The notes below the pieces were generated by a model. It did no database searches, was not told the origin of the DNA, and was given only the letters and a program-made list of their open reading frames with translations. The position numbers and the translations under genes are program-made. Positions 36,322-44,209 of a DNA stretch of 64,000 bases are shown here, in pieces (the first letter of the stretch is position 1; the number at the start of each line of letters is the position of its first letter). Source of the stretch: CAIQPS01 sp963721365 (GTDB taxonomy: Bacteria; Actinomycetota; Thermoleophilia; RBG-16-64-13); the NCBI GenBank assembly GCA_963721365.1, contig CAVRJE010000016.1, forward strand, positions 1-64,000, written 5' to 3'.

Positions 36322-37576
36322 CTATCCGATTCCGAGGGCGGCGCCGAGACGGTGCCAGTAGTAGACGAGCTTCGTGCCCAAGGTGGGAGCTGGAAAGGAC
36401 TTGGTGGCGACAAGGTCGGACCTTGCCTATCTCTTTTCCCCCGGAGCTTGCCACCACATGCCCGTACGTCTCGCCGGCCTTGATAGGCAGTTCGAGCGGA
36501 CGTTCCACGGTGACCTTCGTGGTCACGACCTCGTCCCTGCCCAAATCGGTCTCTAACGCGCCGTCGGTGATCAATGCGACCTTGCCGTCCATCTGGTAGG
36601 GGACGTTCGCCTCGGCCAACGTGTCGCCCTTCGCCACGAGCGTCAGGTGCCGGAACTGATCGAGCCCATACTGCAGCAACGCCTTGCTCTCCTTGAAGCA
36701 AAGGTCGGTGTCGGGTTGGCCCAGGACGACACTGAGGACCTCGCGTCCGTCCTTGGTCCCCGATGCCACCAGACAATGATCCGCGTTGGGGGTAGACCCG
36801 GTCTTGATGCCCGTGACCCAATCGTACTGCTGGAGGAGCTTGTTGGTGTTGGTCAGCAGCAGGGGTGCCGCGCCATCGATGGACAACGTGTATTTCTTGG
36901 TGTCGACGAACTCTCGGAACTTCCCGTTTTTCATGGCGTAGCGGCCGAGCGCGGCCATATCGGCGGCAGTAGAGTAGTGACCGTTGGCGTCGAGACCGTT
37001 GGTGGTCACGAAATGAGTGTCGTCCATGCCGAGCTCCTCGGCCTTCTGGTTCATCTTCTCGACGAAGGCGCTGACGCTCCCCGCGTCGTGCTGGGCAAGG
37101 GCCACCGCCGCGCCGTTGGCGCTACGGAGCAGGAGCGCGTAGAGAAGTTGCTCGACCGTGAGCACATCGCCCGCCCTCACCCAGACGCTCGGTTCCCATG
37201 TGGTCGCCGCCTTCGCTGAGACGGTCACCGGCGTGCTGAGGTCCACGCCCGATTCGAGTATGAGGATGGCGGTCATGATCTTGGTCGTCGAGGCCATGGG
37301 CCTGCGGGTGCGGGCGTTGCGCTCGTACAGCACTTTGCCCGTGTCCAGACTCTCGACGATAGCAGCCGGCGACTTTATGGTCGGAGCCGGCCCGCCGAAG
37401 CCTTCGATGTCGGCAGCGCTTACTTGAGAGCTCTCCGTCTGAGAAGCGTCTACCGGCAGGGTGGTCGAGGTAGTGCCGATGGCGACTCCGGCCACGACCG
37501 AGCCGACGACCGCGAGCACCACAATGAAAAAAAGGAGCGGCAGGAGCCGCCCCAGCCTTATGTTTGCACCCCTCAT
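36322..37576 (-). CDS. dacA: D-alanyl-D-alanine carboxypeptidase (PBP5/6-like), one frameshift
   Basis: Trims pentapeptides of peptidoglycan outside the membrane. The N-terminal anchor is LLPLLFFIVVLAVVGSVVAG. The S11 domain has SxxK in RPMASTTKIMTAILILES, SxN in LRSANGAAVAL and KTG in WVTGIKTGSTPNADHCLVA. The C-terminal beta domain includes VTVERPLELPIKAGETYGHV. Near 36419 one extra C (GGTCCGACC) shifts the frame; the other frame gives DLVATKSFPAPTLGTKLVYY and a TAG at 36322 that touches the PfkB start. Repaired length is about 417 residues. The 3' gene order with pfkB and guaA suggests one transcript. Confidence 0.92.
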
Positions 37577-37643
37577 ACGGGCGAGTATAGCCTATACTTC
37601 CGGCCTAACGGCGTCCGACTGGGGAGGTGCGACCATCGCCGAG

Positions 37644-38390
37644 GTGCTGCGCCAGGCCGGGAAACGCCTGGTCCACAAGCAGTGGTTGATCTTCTATCCG
37701 CTGGCGCTGGCCGTCATCAACACCCTGGCCTTCCTGGCCGTCTACGGCGCGGCCGGTGCGGACCTCCAATGGAGCACGTTCTTCGTCGCGAACTTCGACC
37801 GCTGGCAATTCGTGCGCGACCAGTTCTTCAACGGCTTCTCCTTCACTCCCGCCCTCGGCGTCGCCGTGTTCGTCGGCCTGGCCGTGTGCCTGTTCACCGC
37901 GATGCTCAAGGCCCCCCTCTTCAGGGCCATCGTCGGCCCCGGCTACCCTTTGACACCCCGGAGTTGGGAGGAGACCGGGAGGCTCTCGCTCTTCTACGTG
38001 TTCTTCTATCTGGTGGTAGTGGTACTGCCTCTGGCCGCCCCGTTCGGCACGGCTCTCGACCAGGTCGCGCAGATGGCGGCCCTCGTGATCACTCTGCTCC
38101 TCGTCTACGCCGACTACGTGATCGTGTTCGAAGGCCTGACGTTTCTCCCAGCGCTGCGGCGCAGCGTGCGGCTGCTTTCCAGGCGCTGGCCCCCGGTGCT
38201 GCTGATATTCGTGGTCTTGTACTTCGTGGTCCTCGGCCTCAATCGCCTCTACAGCCTGTACTACGAGGGAGCCGAGGGCGTCTTCTTGCTCGTGCCTTTG
38301 AGCGAGATCCTGGTGTGGTCGTTCGTCAGCCTGGTCCTCGATCTCGTGTTCATCTTCCTCTACGAGCAGGTGAGGAACAGCCCTTCGTAA
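37644..38390 (+). CDS. Hypothetical multi-span membrane protein
   Basis: About 248 residues with five or six membrane helices (LIFYPLALAVINTLAFLAVY, LGVAVFVGLAVCLFTAMLKA, LFYVFFYLVVVVLPLAAPFG, VVLYFVVLGL and others). No family recognised, although the layout resembles small DUF-type permease-like proteins. The start is unclear. GGGGAGGTG at 37621-37629 sits 5 nt before an in-frame ATC (37635), where an ATG would be ideal; the first standard in-frame codon is GTG at 37644. It is divergent from dacA and convergent with the small gene at 38433. Confidence 0.65.
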   Translation: MLRQAGKRLVHKQWLIFYPLALAVINTLAFLAVYGAAGADLQWSTFFVANFDRWQFVRDQFFNGFSFTPALGVAVFVGLAVCLFTAMLKAPLFRAIVGPGYPLTPRSWEETGRLSLFYVFFYLVVVVLPLAAPFGTALDQVAQMAALVITLLLVYADYVIVFEGLTFLPALRRSVRLLSRRWPPVLLIFVVLYFVVLGLNRLYSLYYEGAEGVFLLVPLSEILVWSFVSLVLDLVFIFLYEQVRNSPS

Positions 38391-38432
38391 GGTGCCGGGC
38401 CGCCCGCGGGGACGGGCCGATGCCGCGCCTCC

Positions 38433-38678
38433 CTAGGCCGGCCGGCCGGTCCCTCCGGGCCAGGGCCGCTTATTGGCCGCCCTCGGCTCGATCAACACGG
38501 TCGGCTGGGTCGTCGGCTCACCGCTGGGGACCGCGTAGGTCTTGCCGCCGCCGACCACCCCGCCGAGCACGAGCCCGCACACGACCGCCACGGCCACGAC
38601 CCACACGAGCACGGGCAGGAGAAGGCGCAGCCAGGCAGCCGCTCCGCGTTCCTCGAAGGAGGCGTCGCCTCTACCCAC
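38433..38678 (-). CDS. Small single-span membrane protein (hypothetical)
   Basis: 81 residues. A cytoplasmic acidic N-terminus is followed by one long hydrophobic helix (LLLPVLVWVVAVAVVCGLVL), a Gly-rich turn and a Pro/Thr-rich outer tail (YAVPSGEPTTQPTVLIEP). The GTG start at 38678 overlaps the pyrF stop at 38671 by 8 bp, so it is coupled to pyrF. No family recognised. Confidence 0.6.
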   Translation of the reverse strand: MGRGDASFEERGAAAWLRLLLPVLVWVVAVAVVCGLVLGGVVGGGKTYAVPSGEPTTQPTVLIEPRAANKRPWPGGTGRPA

Positions 38679-39577
38679 GACCGGCCGCGGACCACAGGGC
38701 GGCTTTCATGGCCGCCGCTTCGTCCCGTGCGGCATCGAGCCAGTGCCGCCCGGGCGCCTTCCGGTACGCGTACAAGATGGCGCGGGCCGAATTGACCACC
38801 GCTCCCGTCCCGTCGGCATCGAAGAGAGCGAGCCAGGTCACCGGCCGTAGCGCCCTGTGCGCCGTAGCCCGGGATAAGGAAGGGCACTCCGCTCAGGCGC
38901 TGACGCAGGCGCGCCCCCTGCTCGGGGTGCGTCCCCCCTACCACGGCGCCGATCGACCGGTATCCTCGAGCCCCTGCCGTCTCCCGGCCCCACGCGTCGA
39001 CCAGTTCCGCGACCCGGGCGTAGACCGGTTCCCCGGAGTCGAGCAGCACATCCTGTATCTCCGCCGAACTTGGGTTAGAGGTCTTCACCAGGACGTACAC
39101 GCCTTTGCCTGCATCCCGGCACCGGCGGAAGAAGGGCTCCAACCCATCGCTCCCGAAGTAAGGGTTGACCGTAACGGCGTCGGCGCCGGCCACGTCGAGA
39201 TGGGCCCGCGCATAGGCTTCCGCTGTGCTGCCGATATCGCCCCGCTTGACGTCGGCGATGACGAGATAGCCGAGGCTTTTTGCCAGGCGGACCATCTCCT
39301 CATACAGAGCGTAGCCCCGTGCTCCAAGGGCCTCGAAGTAGGCGATTTGGATCTTCACGGCGGCCGCTTCAGCCGCGAGGGCGGGCAGCAGCTCCGACAG
39401 GAAGTCGCGATAGCACGCGATCTTCATCTCCGTTTCGTCGGGATACCGTTCCTGAGGATGGGCGGAGAGCAACTCCGGGGGTAGGGACCCGTACTCTGGA
39501 TCGAGCCCCACGGCGACATGGGAACGCTTGTTCTCTATCGCTTCGAGCAGCCGGTCACCGAAATGCCCTTCAGACAC
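38671..39577 (-). CDS. pyrF: Orotidine 5'-phosphate decarboxylase (one frameshift)
   Basis: Last step of UMP synthesis. The N-part HVAVGLDPEYGSLPPELL and VKIQIAYFEALGARGYALYE are typical of the group-2 (longer) PyrF. The catalytic block is LVIADVKRGDIGSTAEAYAR. Substrate contacts lie in VTVNPYFGSDGLEPF and VLVKTSNPSSAEIQD, and PFLIPGYGAQGATAGDLA is the phosphate site. Near 38828 the frame shifts by one; the other frame continues LFDADGTGAVVNSARAILYA and ends LWSAAGRG at a TAG at 38671. Repaired length is about 301 residues. pyrE lies nearby but beyond hup and a terminator. Confidence 0.93.
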
Positions 39578-39609
39578 TCTCCCTCACCTCGCACCGGCAT
39601 TCGTTAGCC

Positions 39610-39639
39610 AAAAAGAAAGGGGCCGCACTGAGCGGCCCC
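39610..39639 (-). terminator. Rho-independent terminator after hup
   Basis: On the minus strand GGGGCCGC and GCGGCCCC form an 8-bp stem around a 5-nt loop, followed by TTTCTTTTT. It lies about 25 nt after the HU stop and before pyrF. Confidence 0.92.
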
Positions 39640-39664
39640 CGGTGTACCCTTATTCGCTCCTGGG

Positions 39665-39937
39665 TCACTTGACCGCGGTCTTCAGAGCGATGCCCGCGCT
39701 GAATTTGGGGACTTTGCTGCGGGGGATGTTGATCTTGGCCTTGGTCTGCGGGTTGATCCCCACCCTGGCCTCACGGCTCTGTACGTAGAACTTGCCGAAA
39801 CCAGTGAACTGAACGTCCTCGCCGTTCTTGAGCGATTCCGTGATCACTTCCACGAAGGCATCAACCGTTGCGGCCGCATCCTTCTTGGTAAGACCACTCT
39901 TGGCTGCAAGCTTGTCGACAAACTCAGCCTTGGTCAC
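39665..39937 (-). CDS. hup: HU-family DNA-binding protein
   Basis: Nucleoid-associated protein of 90 residues. The GTG at 39937 with GGGAGGG upstream is chosen because it gives the canonical onset VTKAEFVDKLAAKSGLTKKD. The body contains TESLKNGEDVQFTGFGKFYV and the DNA-binding arm ARVGINPQTKAKINIPRSKV, then the FSAGIALKTAV end. It has no Lys/Ala-rich mycobacterial tail, so it is the short ancestral type. It has its own candidate promoter and a strong terminator. Confidence 0.96.
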   Translation of the reverse strand: MTKAEFVDKLAAKSGLTKKDAAATVDAFVEVITESLKNGEDVQFTGFGKFYVQSREARVGINPQTKAKINIPRSKVPKFSAGIALKTAVK

Positions 39938-39971
39938 AGTAACCCTCCCTTTCGCTCGCCAGTACATGCCA

Positions 39972-39999
39972 ACCTTAGCAAATCCTCGCATGCGCACAA
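39972..39999 (-). promoter_or_regulatory. Candidate promoter of hup
   Basis: TTGTGC (39999-39994) and TAAGGT (39977-39972) on the minus strand are separated by 16 nt and lie about 35 nt before the HU start codon. Match to consensus is moderate. Confidence 0.35.
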
Positions 40000-40038
40000 G
40001 AACAATTTAGTGCAAATCGGGGCCAAAAACACAATGTT

Positions 40039-40588
40039 TCAGGGCTTGGGAGCAATGCCGAGCTCAGAAGAGGTGAAAAGCGGGCGGAGCGTGAGCCCGG
40101 CGGCCGCCGCGGCAGCCGCGCCTCCCTCTTGCCGGTCTACCACGCAATAGAGATCCCGCACCTCTAGCCCCGCTTCCCGCAAGGCCTCGGCAGCCATGAT
40201 GGCAGCCCCGCCGGACGTGACGATGTCCTCGATGACCGCCACTCTTTCTCCCGGTTCGAACCGGCCCTCGATCTGCTTGCTCGTCCCATACTCCTTCGAC
40301 TTCTTCCTGACGAGCAACAGCGGGATGCCGAGTTCCAGCGAAAGCCCGGCGCCGAGCACCACCCCGCCCAGTTCGGGTGCGGCCAACCGCTCGTATCGTT
40401 CCCCGGCGGCAAGCTGCTCGCGGACGAGCGCGGCGATCTCGAACACGATGCCTCGCAGCACCCGCGGCTCGGTCTCGAACAGGTACTTGTCAAGATAGTA
40501 CTTGCTTCGTTTGCCGGAGCGCAGGACGAAGTCGCCCTCTAAGTACGCGGTCTCCAACAAGCGATCTGCCCAGCGTCTCTTTGTCCAC
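40039..40588 (-). CDS. pyrE: Orotate phosphoribosyltransferase (frameshift near the N-terminus)
   Basis: Forms OMP from orotate and PRPP. The best start is a GTG at 40588, 5 nt after AGGAGG and 8 nt after the tldE stop, giving VDKETLGRSL. One extra base near 40558 then shifts to LETAYLEGDFVLRSGKRSKY. The domain includes LAAPELGGVVLGAGLSLELG, LLVRKKSKEYGTSKQIEG and the PRPP loop RVAVIEDIVTSGGAAIMAAE. Repaired length is about 182 residues, normal for PyrE. The LVRKKSKEYG element is the flexible catalytic loop region. Confidence 0.93.
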
Positions 40589-40596
40589 GCTTCCTC

Positions 40597-41979
40597 CTAC
40601 ACGCCCGACACGGTTATACGCTCCACTGCAAAGGACGGGGTGCAGACGCTTCCGTAGAGCGGGATCCACCGCGCATCTCCAGCCACGTCGCTCACGGATT
40701 CCAGGAACGAGATGAAGTCGGTAGCGACCGTCACCTCACGGACCGGGCGACCCAGCGAGCCGTTCTCGATGAGCCGTCCGGTGACGCCGACCGAGATCTC
40801 GCCGCTGATGACGTTCACTCCGGAATGAAGACCGGCCGCGTTCTCCACGTAGAGCCCTGTGCCCACCCGGCCGAGCAGATCTTCAAGAGTACCCGTGCCC
40901 GGAGCGAGGACCAGGTTGCTGGCCGCCACCCGAGGGGCCGAACGGTACGATCCTCGCTCCGCGTTGCCTGTGGAAACAAAGCCTTCTCCGGCTTTGCGGG
41001 CCGTATAGCTGCTGTGTAAATACGCCTGCACGACGCCTGCTTGTAGCAGCGCGGTGCGCTGCCGCGGCACGCCCTCCCCGTCGAATGGGTTCGTCGCCAT
41101 GCCACCGGGGGCGAGACCATCGTCGACGAGCGTCGCGAGCATGGAGCCCACGGTCTGCCCCAACTTACCGGAGAACGGCGAGCGCCCCTTCTGTACGGCG
41201 TCGGCGCTCAGCCCCTGGGCGATGTACGAGAGAAGCGCGGAGCCCACCTCGTGCGCCAAGACGACGGTGTAGCTCCCGGTGCTACAGGGCCGCGCACCCA
41301 GGAGGGCCGCGGCCTTCTCGCCGGCCTCGGCCCCGGCCGCTTCCGCGTCCAGTTCCCCGGGGTCCCGAGCCACGCTGAAACCCAGGCCGGATTGACGGTC
41401 TGCGTCGCGCCCGGCAAGGGCTTGGGCATAGACGAAGCAGAAGGAGTGCTCGGCCTCCGCTTCCACCCCGATGGTCGAGCAGATGGCGATGCGGCTCTCC
41501 TCGTCCGAATACACACTCTCCTCGATGGTGTCGACCTCGGAGCATGCCAGCGCGCGTCGCTCCACGGCGAGAGCCAATGCCACCTTGTCTTCGAGACTCA
41601 TCTGCCCCACGCCGGGGCGCCAGAGACCCGGGATCGACGGGTAGGCGGCCGCCCGAGCAGGAAGACTCGCATACGGGTCGGGGTCGGTGACCCCGACATT
41701 CGCTACGGCTCCGGCCAGGACCGCGTCCAGACCGGCGTCGGAGAGATCCGCCGTGAAGGCGTAGCCCGCCTGTCCCTTCTTGATCGCCCTGACCCCCAGC
41801 CCTCGGGGCTGTGCGACCGCGATGGACTCCACTTCGCCGCCATAGACCTTTATGGCGGCCGTGCGCCCGGCCTGGGAGTACATCTCCAGGTCGGCCCCCA
41901 GACGGCGTCCCCGGTCAAGCGCCCGGCGGGCGATCTGCAGAGGCGATGCTTCGCCGCTCATGCCACGGGAGGGATTCAT
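40597..41979 (-). CDS. tldE: TldE/PmbA-type subunit of the TldD/TldE protease
   Basis: Non-catalytic partner of the TldD/E metalloprotease, known for antibiotic-peptide maturation and degradation of unfolded peptides. 460 residues: N-domain AAIKVYGGEVESIAVAQPRG and LGVRAIKKGQAGYAFTADLS; the C-domain contains VVLAHEVGSALLSYIAQGLS, where TldD would have HExxxH. Also DGEGVPRQRTALLQAGVVQA and HSGVNVISGEISVGVTGRLI. The lack of the His pair (EVGSALL) is what distinguishes TldE. The start overlaps the tldD stop by ATGA. Target peptide unknown; no RiPP or microcin precursor gene is evident nearby. Confidence 0.93.
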   Translation of the reverse strand: MNPSRGMSGEASPLQIARRALDRGRRLGADLEMYSQAGRTAAIKVYGGEVESIAVAQPRGLGVRAIKKGQAGYAFTADLSDAGLDAVLAGAVANVGVTDPDPYASLPARAAAYPSIPGLWRPGVGQMSLEDKVALALAVERRALACSEVDTIEESVYSDEESRIAICSTIGVEAEAEHSFCFVYAQALAGRDADRQSGLGFSVARDPGELDAEAAGAEAGEKAAALLGARPCSTGSYTVVLAHEVGSALLSYIAQGLSADAVQKGRSPFSGKLGQTVGSMLATLVDDGLAPGGMATNPFDGEGVPRQRTALLQAGVVQAYLHSSYTARKAGEGFVSTGNAERGSYRSAPRVAASNLVLAPGTGTLEDLLGRVGTGLYVENAAGLHSGVNVISGEISVGVTGRLIENGSLGRPVREVTVATDFISFLESVSDVAGDARWIPLYGSVCTPSFAVERITVSGV

Positions 41980-43406
41980 GCCAGGCTCGTGCCCCCCACC
42001 GTCAGTTCGCGGATGCGCAGGGTGGGCTGGCCACTGCCCACGGAGACATGTTGACCTTCCTTGCCGCAGGTGCCGGGCTTGATATCCAGGTCGTCAGCGA
42101 TGGCGTCGATATTGAGAAGAACATCCACGCCGCTGCCGATGAGGGTGGCGCCGCGTACCGGGGTAGTGATCCTGCCGCCCTCGATGAGGTATCCCTCCGC
42201 CACGCCGAACACAAAGTCGCCGGTGGCCGGATTGACCTCTCCCCCGGAAAGCGACTTCGCGTACAGGGCCCGAGGGGTGTCGGCGATGATCTGCTCAGGC
42301 GAGTATTCTCCGGGGCCGAAGTACGTGTTGGTCATTCTTGGGTAAGGGATATGGCGGTAGTCCTGCCGCCTGCCGTTGCCCGTCAACGGCAATCCGAGGT
42401 GCTCCCCGCGAAGCCGGTCGGTAAGGTAACCCGTGAGGATACCGGCCTCGATCACCGTGGTGCGCCGGCACGGCACCCCTTCGTCGTCGCAGCGCGCACT
42501 ACCCCACATCCCCTCGCCGACTCCGTCGTCGAACGCGAACACGTGCTCGCCCGCCACCCGCTGCCCTTTCTTGCCCTCCCACACGCTGGTCTTCTTGAGA
42601 ATGTAGTCCGCCTCCAGCCCGTGTCCGCAGGCCTCGTGGAACAACACCCCGCCAAAACCGTTCGCCAGGACAACCGGCATGCGGCCCGCCGGTGCCGGGA
42701 CCGAATCGAGCATGATGAGCGCCTTCTGGGCGGCGGTCGACGCCAGGGCAGCGACGGCCTCTTCCTGGAAGTCTTCAAGGCTCCCCTGCACGGCGAGCGT
42801 CTCCCTGCCCACCTGGAGAAGCGCTCCCCGTTGGGCCATGACACTGACGGCGACCATCTTCCGGATGCGCTCGTCGGAGTTCCACGAACCGTCGGAGGCT
42901 GCTATCCATACCCGCTGCCTCGACTCGCCGTAGACCGCGACGACCTGGCGGACTTCTCCGGAAAGTCCTCGGGCCGTCTCGTCGGCCAGACGAAGCAAGG
43001 CCGCGTTCCCGAAGACCCGCTCCCGAGCCGAGGGACTTCCGGCGGCCGTCCCCTGGGGCTCGCCGGCAGACAGTGGCCGCGCGCCATCCGGCCGCACGGT
43101 GTCGCGCTTGCCGGCCTGCTGGGAGGGCGAGCGTCCGAGTTCTTGGGCAAGGCCGAGGAGAGATGGCTCGTCCGCCGCGTCCACATACCCGAAGTCGGTA
43201 GACAGACCGCGGATGACCCGAACCGAACCGCCCCGATCTACCCCGGACACCGCCTCCTCGATCTTGCCGTCCTCAAGGCGAAGAGAAAGGGACGCCCGGT
43301 CCTCCACAAAAACCTCGGCGCGTTGCGCACCGCCCCGCATGGCCGTCTTGACGACGGCTTCGAGCATCCCAGGATCAGGCCCGGTGAAATCGCCCCCGTT
43401 CGTCAT
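41976..43406 (-). CDS. tldD: TldD metalloprotease subunit
   Basis: Catalytic subunit of the TldD/E protease, 476 residues. The zinc motif HEACGHGLEADYILK gives HExxxH. A downstream Cys-containing element (KPGTCGKEGQHVSVGSGQPT) supplies the third ligand in the family. The N-domain shows LSLRLEDGKIEEAVSGVDRG and TDFGYVDAADEP. DDEGVPCRRTTVIEAGILTG is the other hallmark. It follows a small membrane-protein gene and a roadblock/LC7 gene and precedes tldE with a 4-bp overlap. Frame intact. Confidence 0.95.
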   Translation of the reverse strand: MTNGGDFTGPDPGMLEAVVKTAMRGGAQRAEVFVEDRASLSLRLEDGKIEEAVSGVDRGGSVRVIRGLSTDFGYVDAADEPSLLGLAQELGRSPSQQAGKRDTVRPDGARPLSAGEPQGTAAGSPSARERVFGNAALLRLADETARGLSGEVRQVVAVYGESRQRVWIAASDGSWNSDERIRKMVAVSVMAQRGALLQVGRETLAVQGSLEDFQEEAVAALASTAAQKALIMLDSVPAPAGRMPVVLANGFGGVLFHEACGHGLEADYILKKTSVWEGKKGQRVAGEHVFAFDDGVGEGMWGSARCDDEGVPCRRTTVIEAGILTGYLTDRLRGEHLGLPLTGNGRRQDYRHIPYPRMTNTYFGPGEYSPEQIIADTPRALYAKSLSGGEVNPATGDFVFGVAEGYLIEGGRITTPVRGATLIGSGVDVLLNIDAIADDLDIKPGTCGKEGQHVSVGSGQPTLRIRELTVGGTSLA

Positions 43407-43420
43407 GCCGACGAAATCGG

Positions 43421-43636
43421 TCAGTTCGCAAGCGGACTGTTCGTGAGTATCTCAGTGGCGGCGGCGATGAAGGGCGCCGCTTCGTCGGTGTTGCCGGGGA
43501 AGGCCAGCATGGAACCATCATCGAAGTAGAGCTCCACCTGCGGGCTGCGAGAGCGCACGAACAGGAAGTAGTAGACACCGGCGATGATGCTGCCGACGAG
43601 GGCGAAGATCCCAAAGATCTTGAACAGGCGTTTCAT
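43421..43636 (-). CDS. Small single-span membrane protein (hypothetical)
   Basis: 71 residues: a basic start (MKRLFKIFG), one helix (FALVGSIIAGVYYFLFVR), then a soluble segment (SPQVELYFDDGSMLAFPGNT) and a C-terminal helix. The ATG directly follows the TAG of the roadblock gene, with AGGGAGAGGAGG upstream. Placed between the roadblock/LC7 protein and tldD, so probably one operon. Family not recognised; related small actinobacterial proteins of this layout are uncharacterised. Confidence 0.68.
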   Translation of the reverse strand: MKRLFKIFGIFALVGSIIAGVYYFLFVRSRSPQVELYFDDGSMLAFPGNTDEAAPFIAAATEILTNSPLAN

Positions 43637-44033
43637 CTAGGCCTCCTCTCCCTGCTCGATGCTGCGCCGCCGTGCCCGCCGCTTCGCGCGCGTCGCGCAG
43701 GCAGGTCTTGAGATCGTAGAGAGCCAGGCCTACCCGGCTGCCTTTCTTGCCTGTCGCCACCGCGGTCATGCCGTCGGACCCCAGCTCGCGGACGAGGAAC
43801 ACAAGGCCGCCCGGGGTTTCCACCACCAACTGGGTGAGCGGCTGCGAACCCGACTTCTCGGCACTCGCCTGGCCCAGACTCACCAGCTCTTCGGCGCGCG
43901 CGACGGTGACAGAGAGCGCGGGCTCGCTCATGTTGGTCGCCACGACTCCCTCCGACCCGAACACGACCGCCTTGTCTATATCGGTCGAGATATCCAACAT
44001 TTCCGCGAATGCGGCTTCAACCTCTTGCTTCAT
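43637..44033 (-). CDS. Roadblock/LC7-domain protein (frameshift near the C-terminus)
   Basis: About 131 residues once repaired. The single domain reads AFAEMLDISTDIDKAVVFGS, then EGVVATN and QPLTQLVVETPGGLVFLVRE, with TAVATGKKGSRVGLALYDLK. This is the Roadblock/LC7 fold that in bacteria partners with Ras-like GTPases such as MglA. After DLKTCLRDA an extra base in GCGCGCG (about 43690) runs the frame into the next gene; removing it gives a basic tail (RRARRRSIEQGEEA) and a TAG that abuts the following ATG. No GTPase partner is encoded here, so its role is open. Confidence 0.8.
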
Positions 44034-44115
44034 CAGCGCCTCCGTTCCCAGTGATCGGCAATCCTTCCGCCTTCTGCGCCCAGTTTACCACCGGGTCCGG
44101 ACCCTCAAACGAGAC

Positions 44116-44132
44116 GGGGCCGCCGCGGCCCC
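44116..44132 (-). terminator. Hairpin downstream of groEL
   Basis: On the minus strand GGGGCCG and CGGCCCC form a 7-bp stem with a 3-nt loop, followed by GTCTCGTTT. Two more GC-rich hairpins lie between it and the groEL stop. The T-tract is weak, but the cluster of hairpins supports termination of the chaperonin operon. Confidence 0.55.
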
Positions 44133-44209
44133 TGGCGCACCTCCCGGTGCGCCGGCCGTGACGGCCCCGAACGGCGGCGCCTAGCGGCGCCGGCCGGCCG
44201 TTGTCTCTC

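Noticed and set aside
37461..37643. Extension of the plus-strand membrane protein upstream over dacA
   Set aside because: This part is antisense to the well-supported carboxypeptidase and lacks protein-like character; the hydrophobic protein begins after the ribosome-binding-like sequence at 37621-37629.
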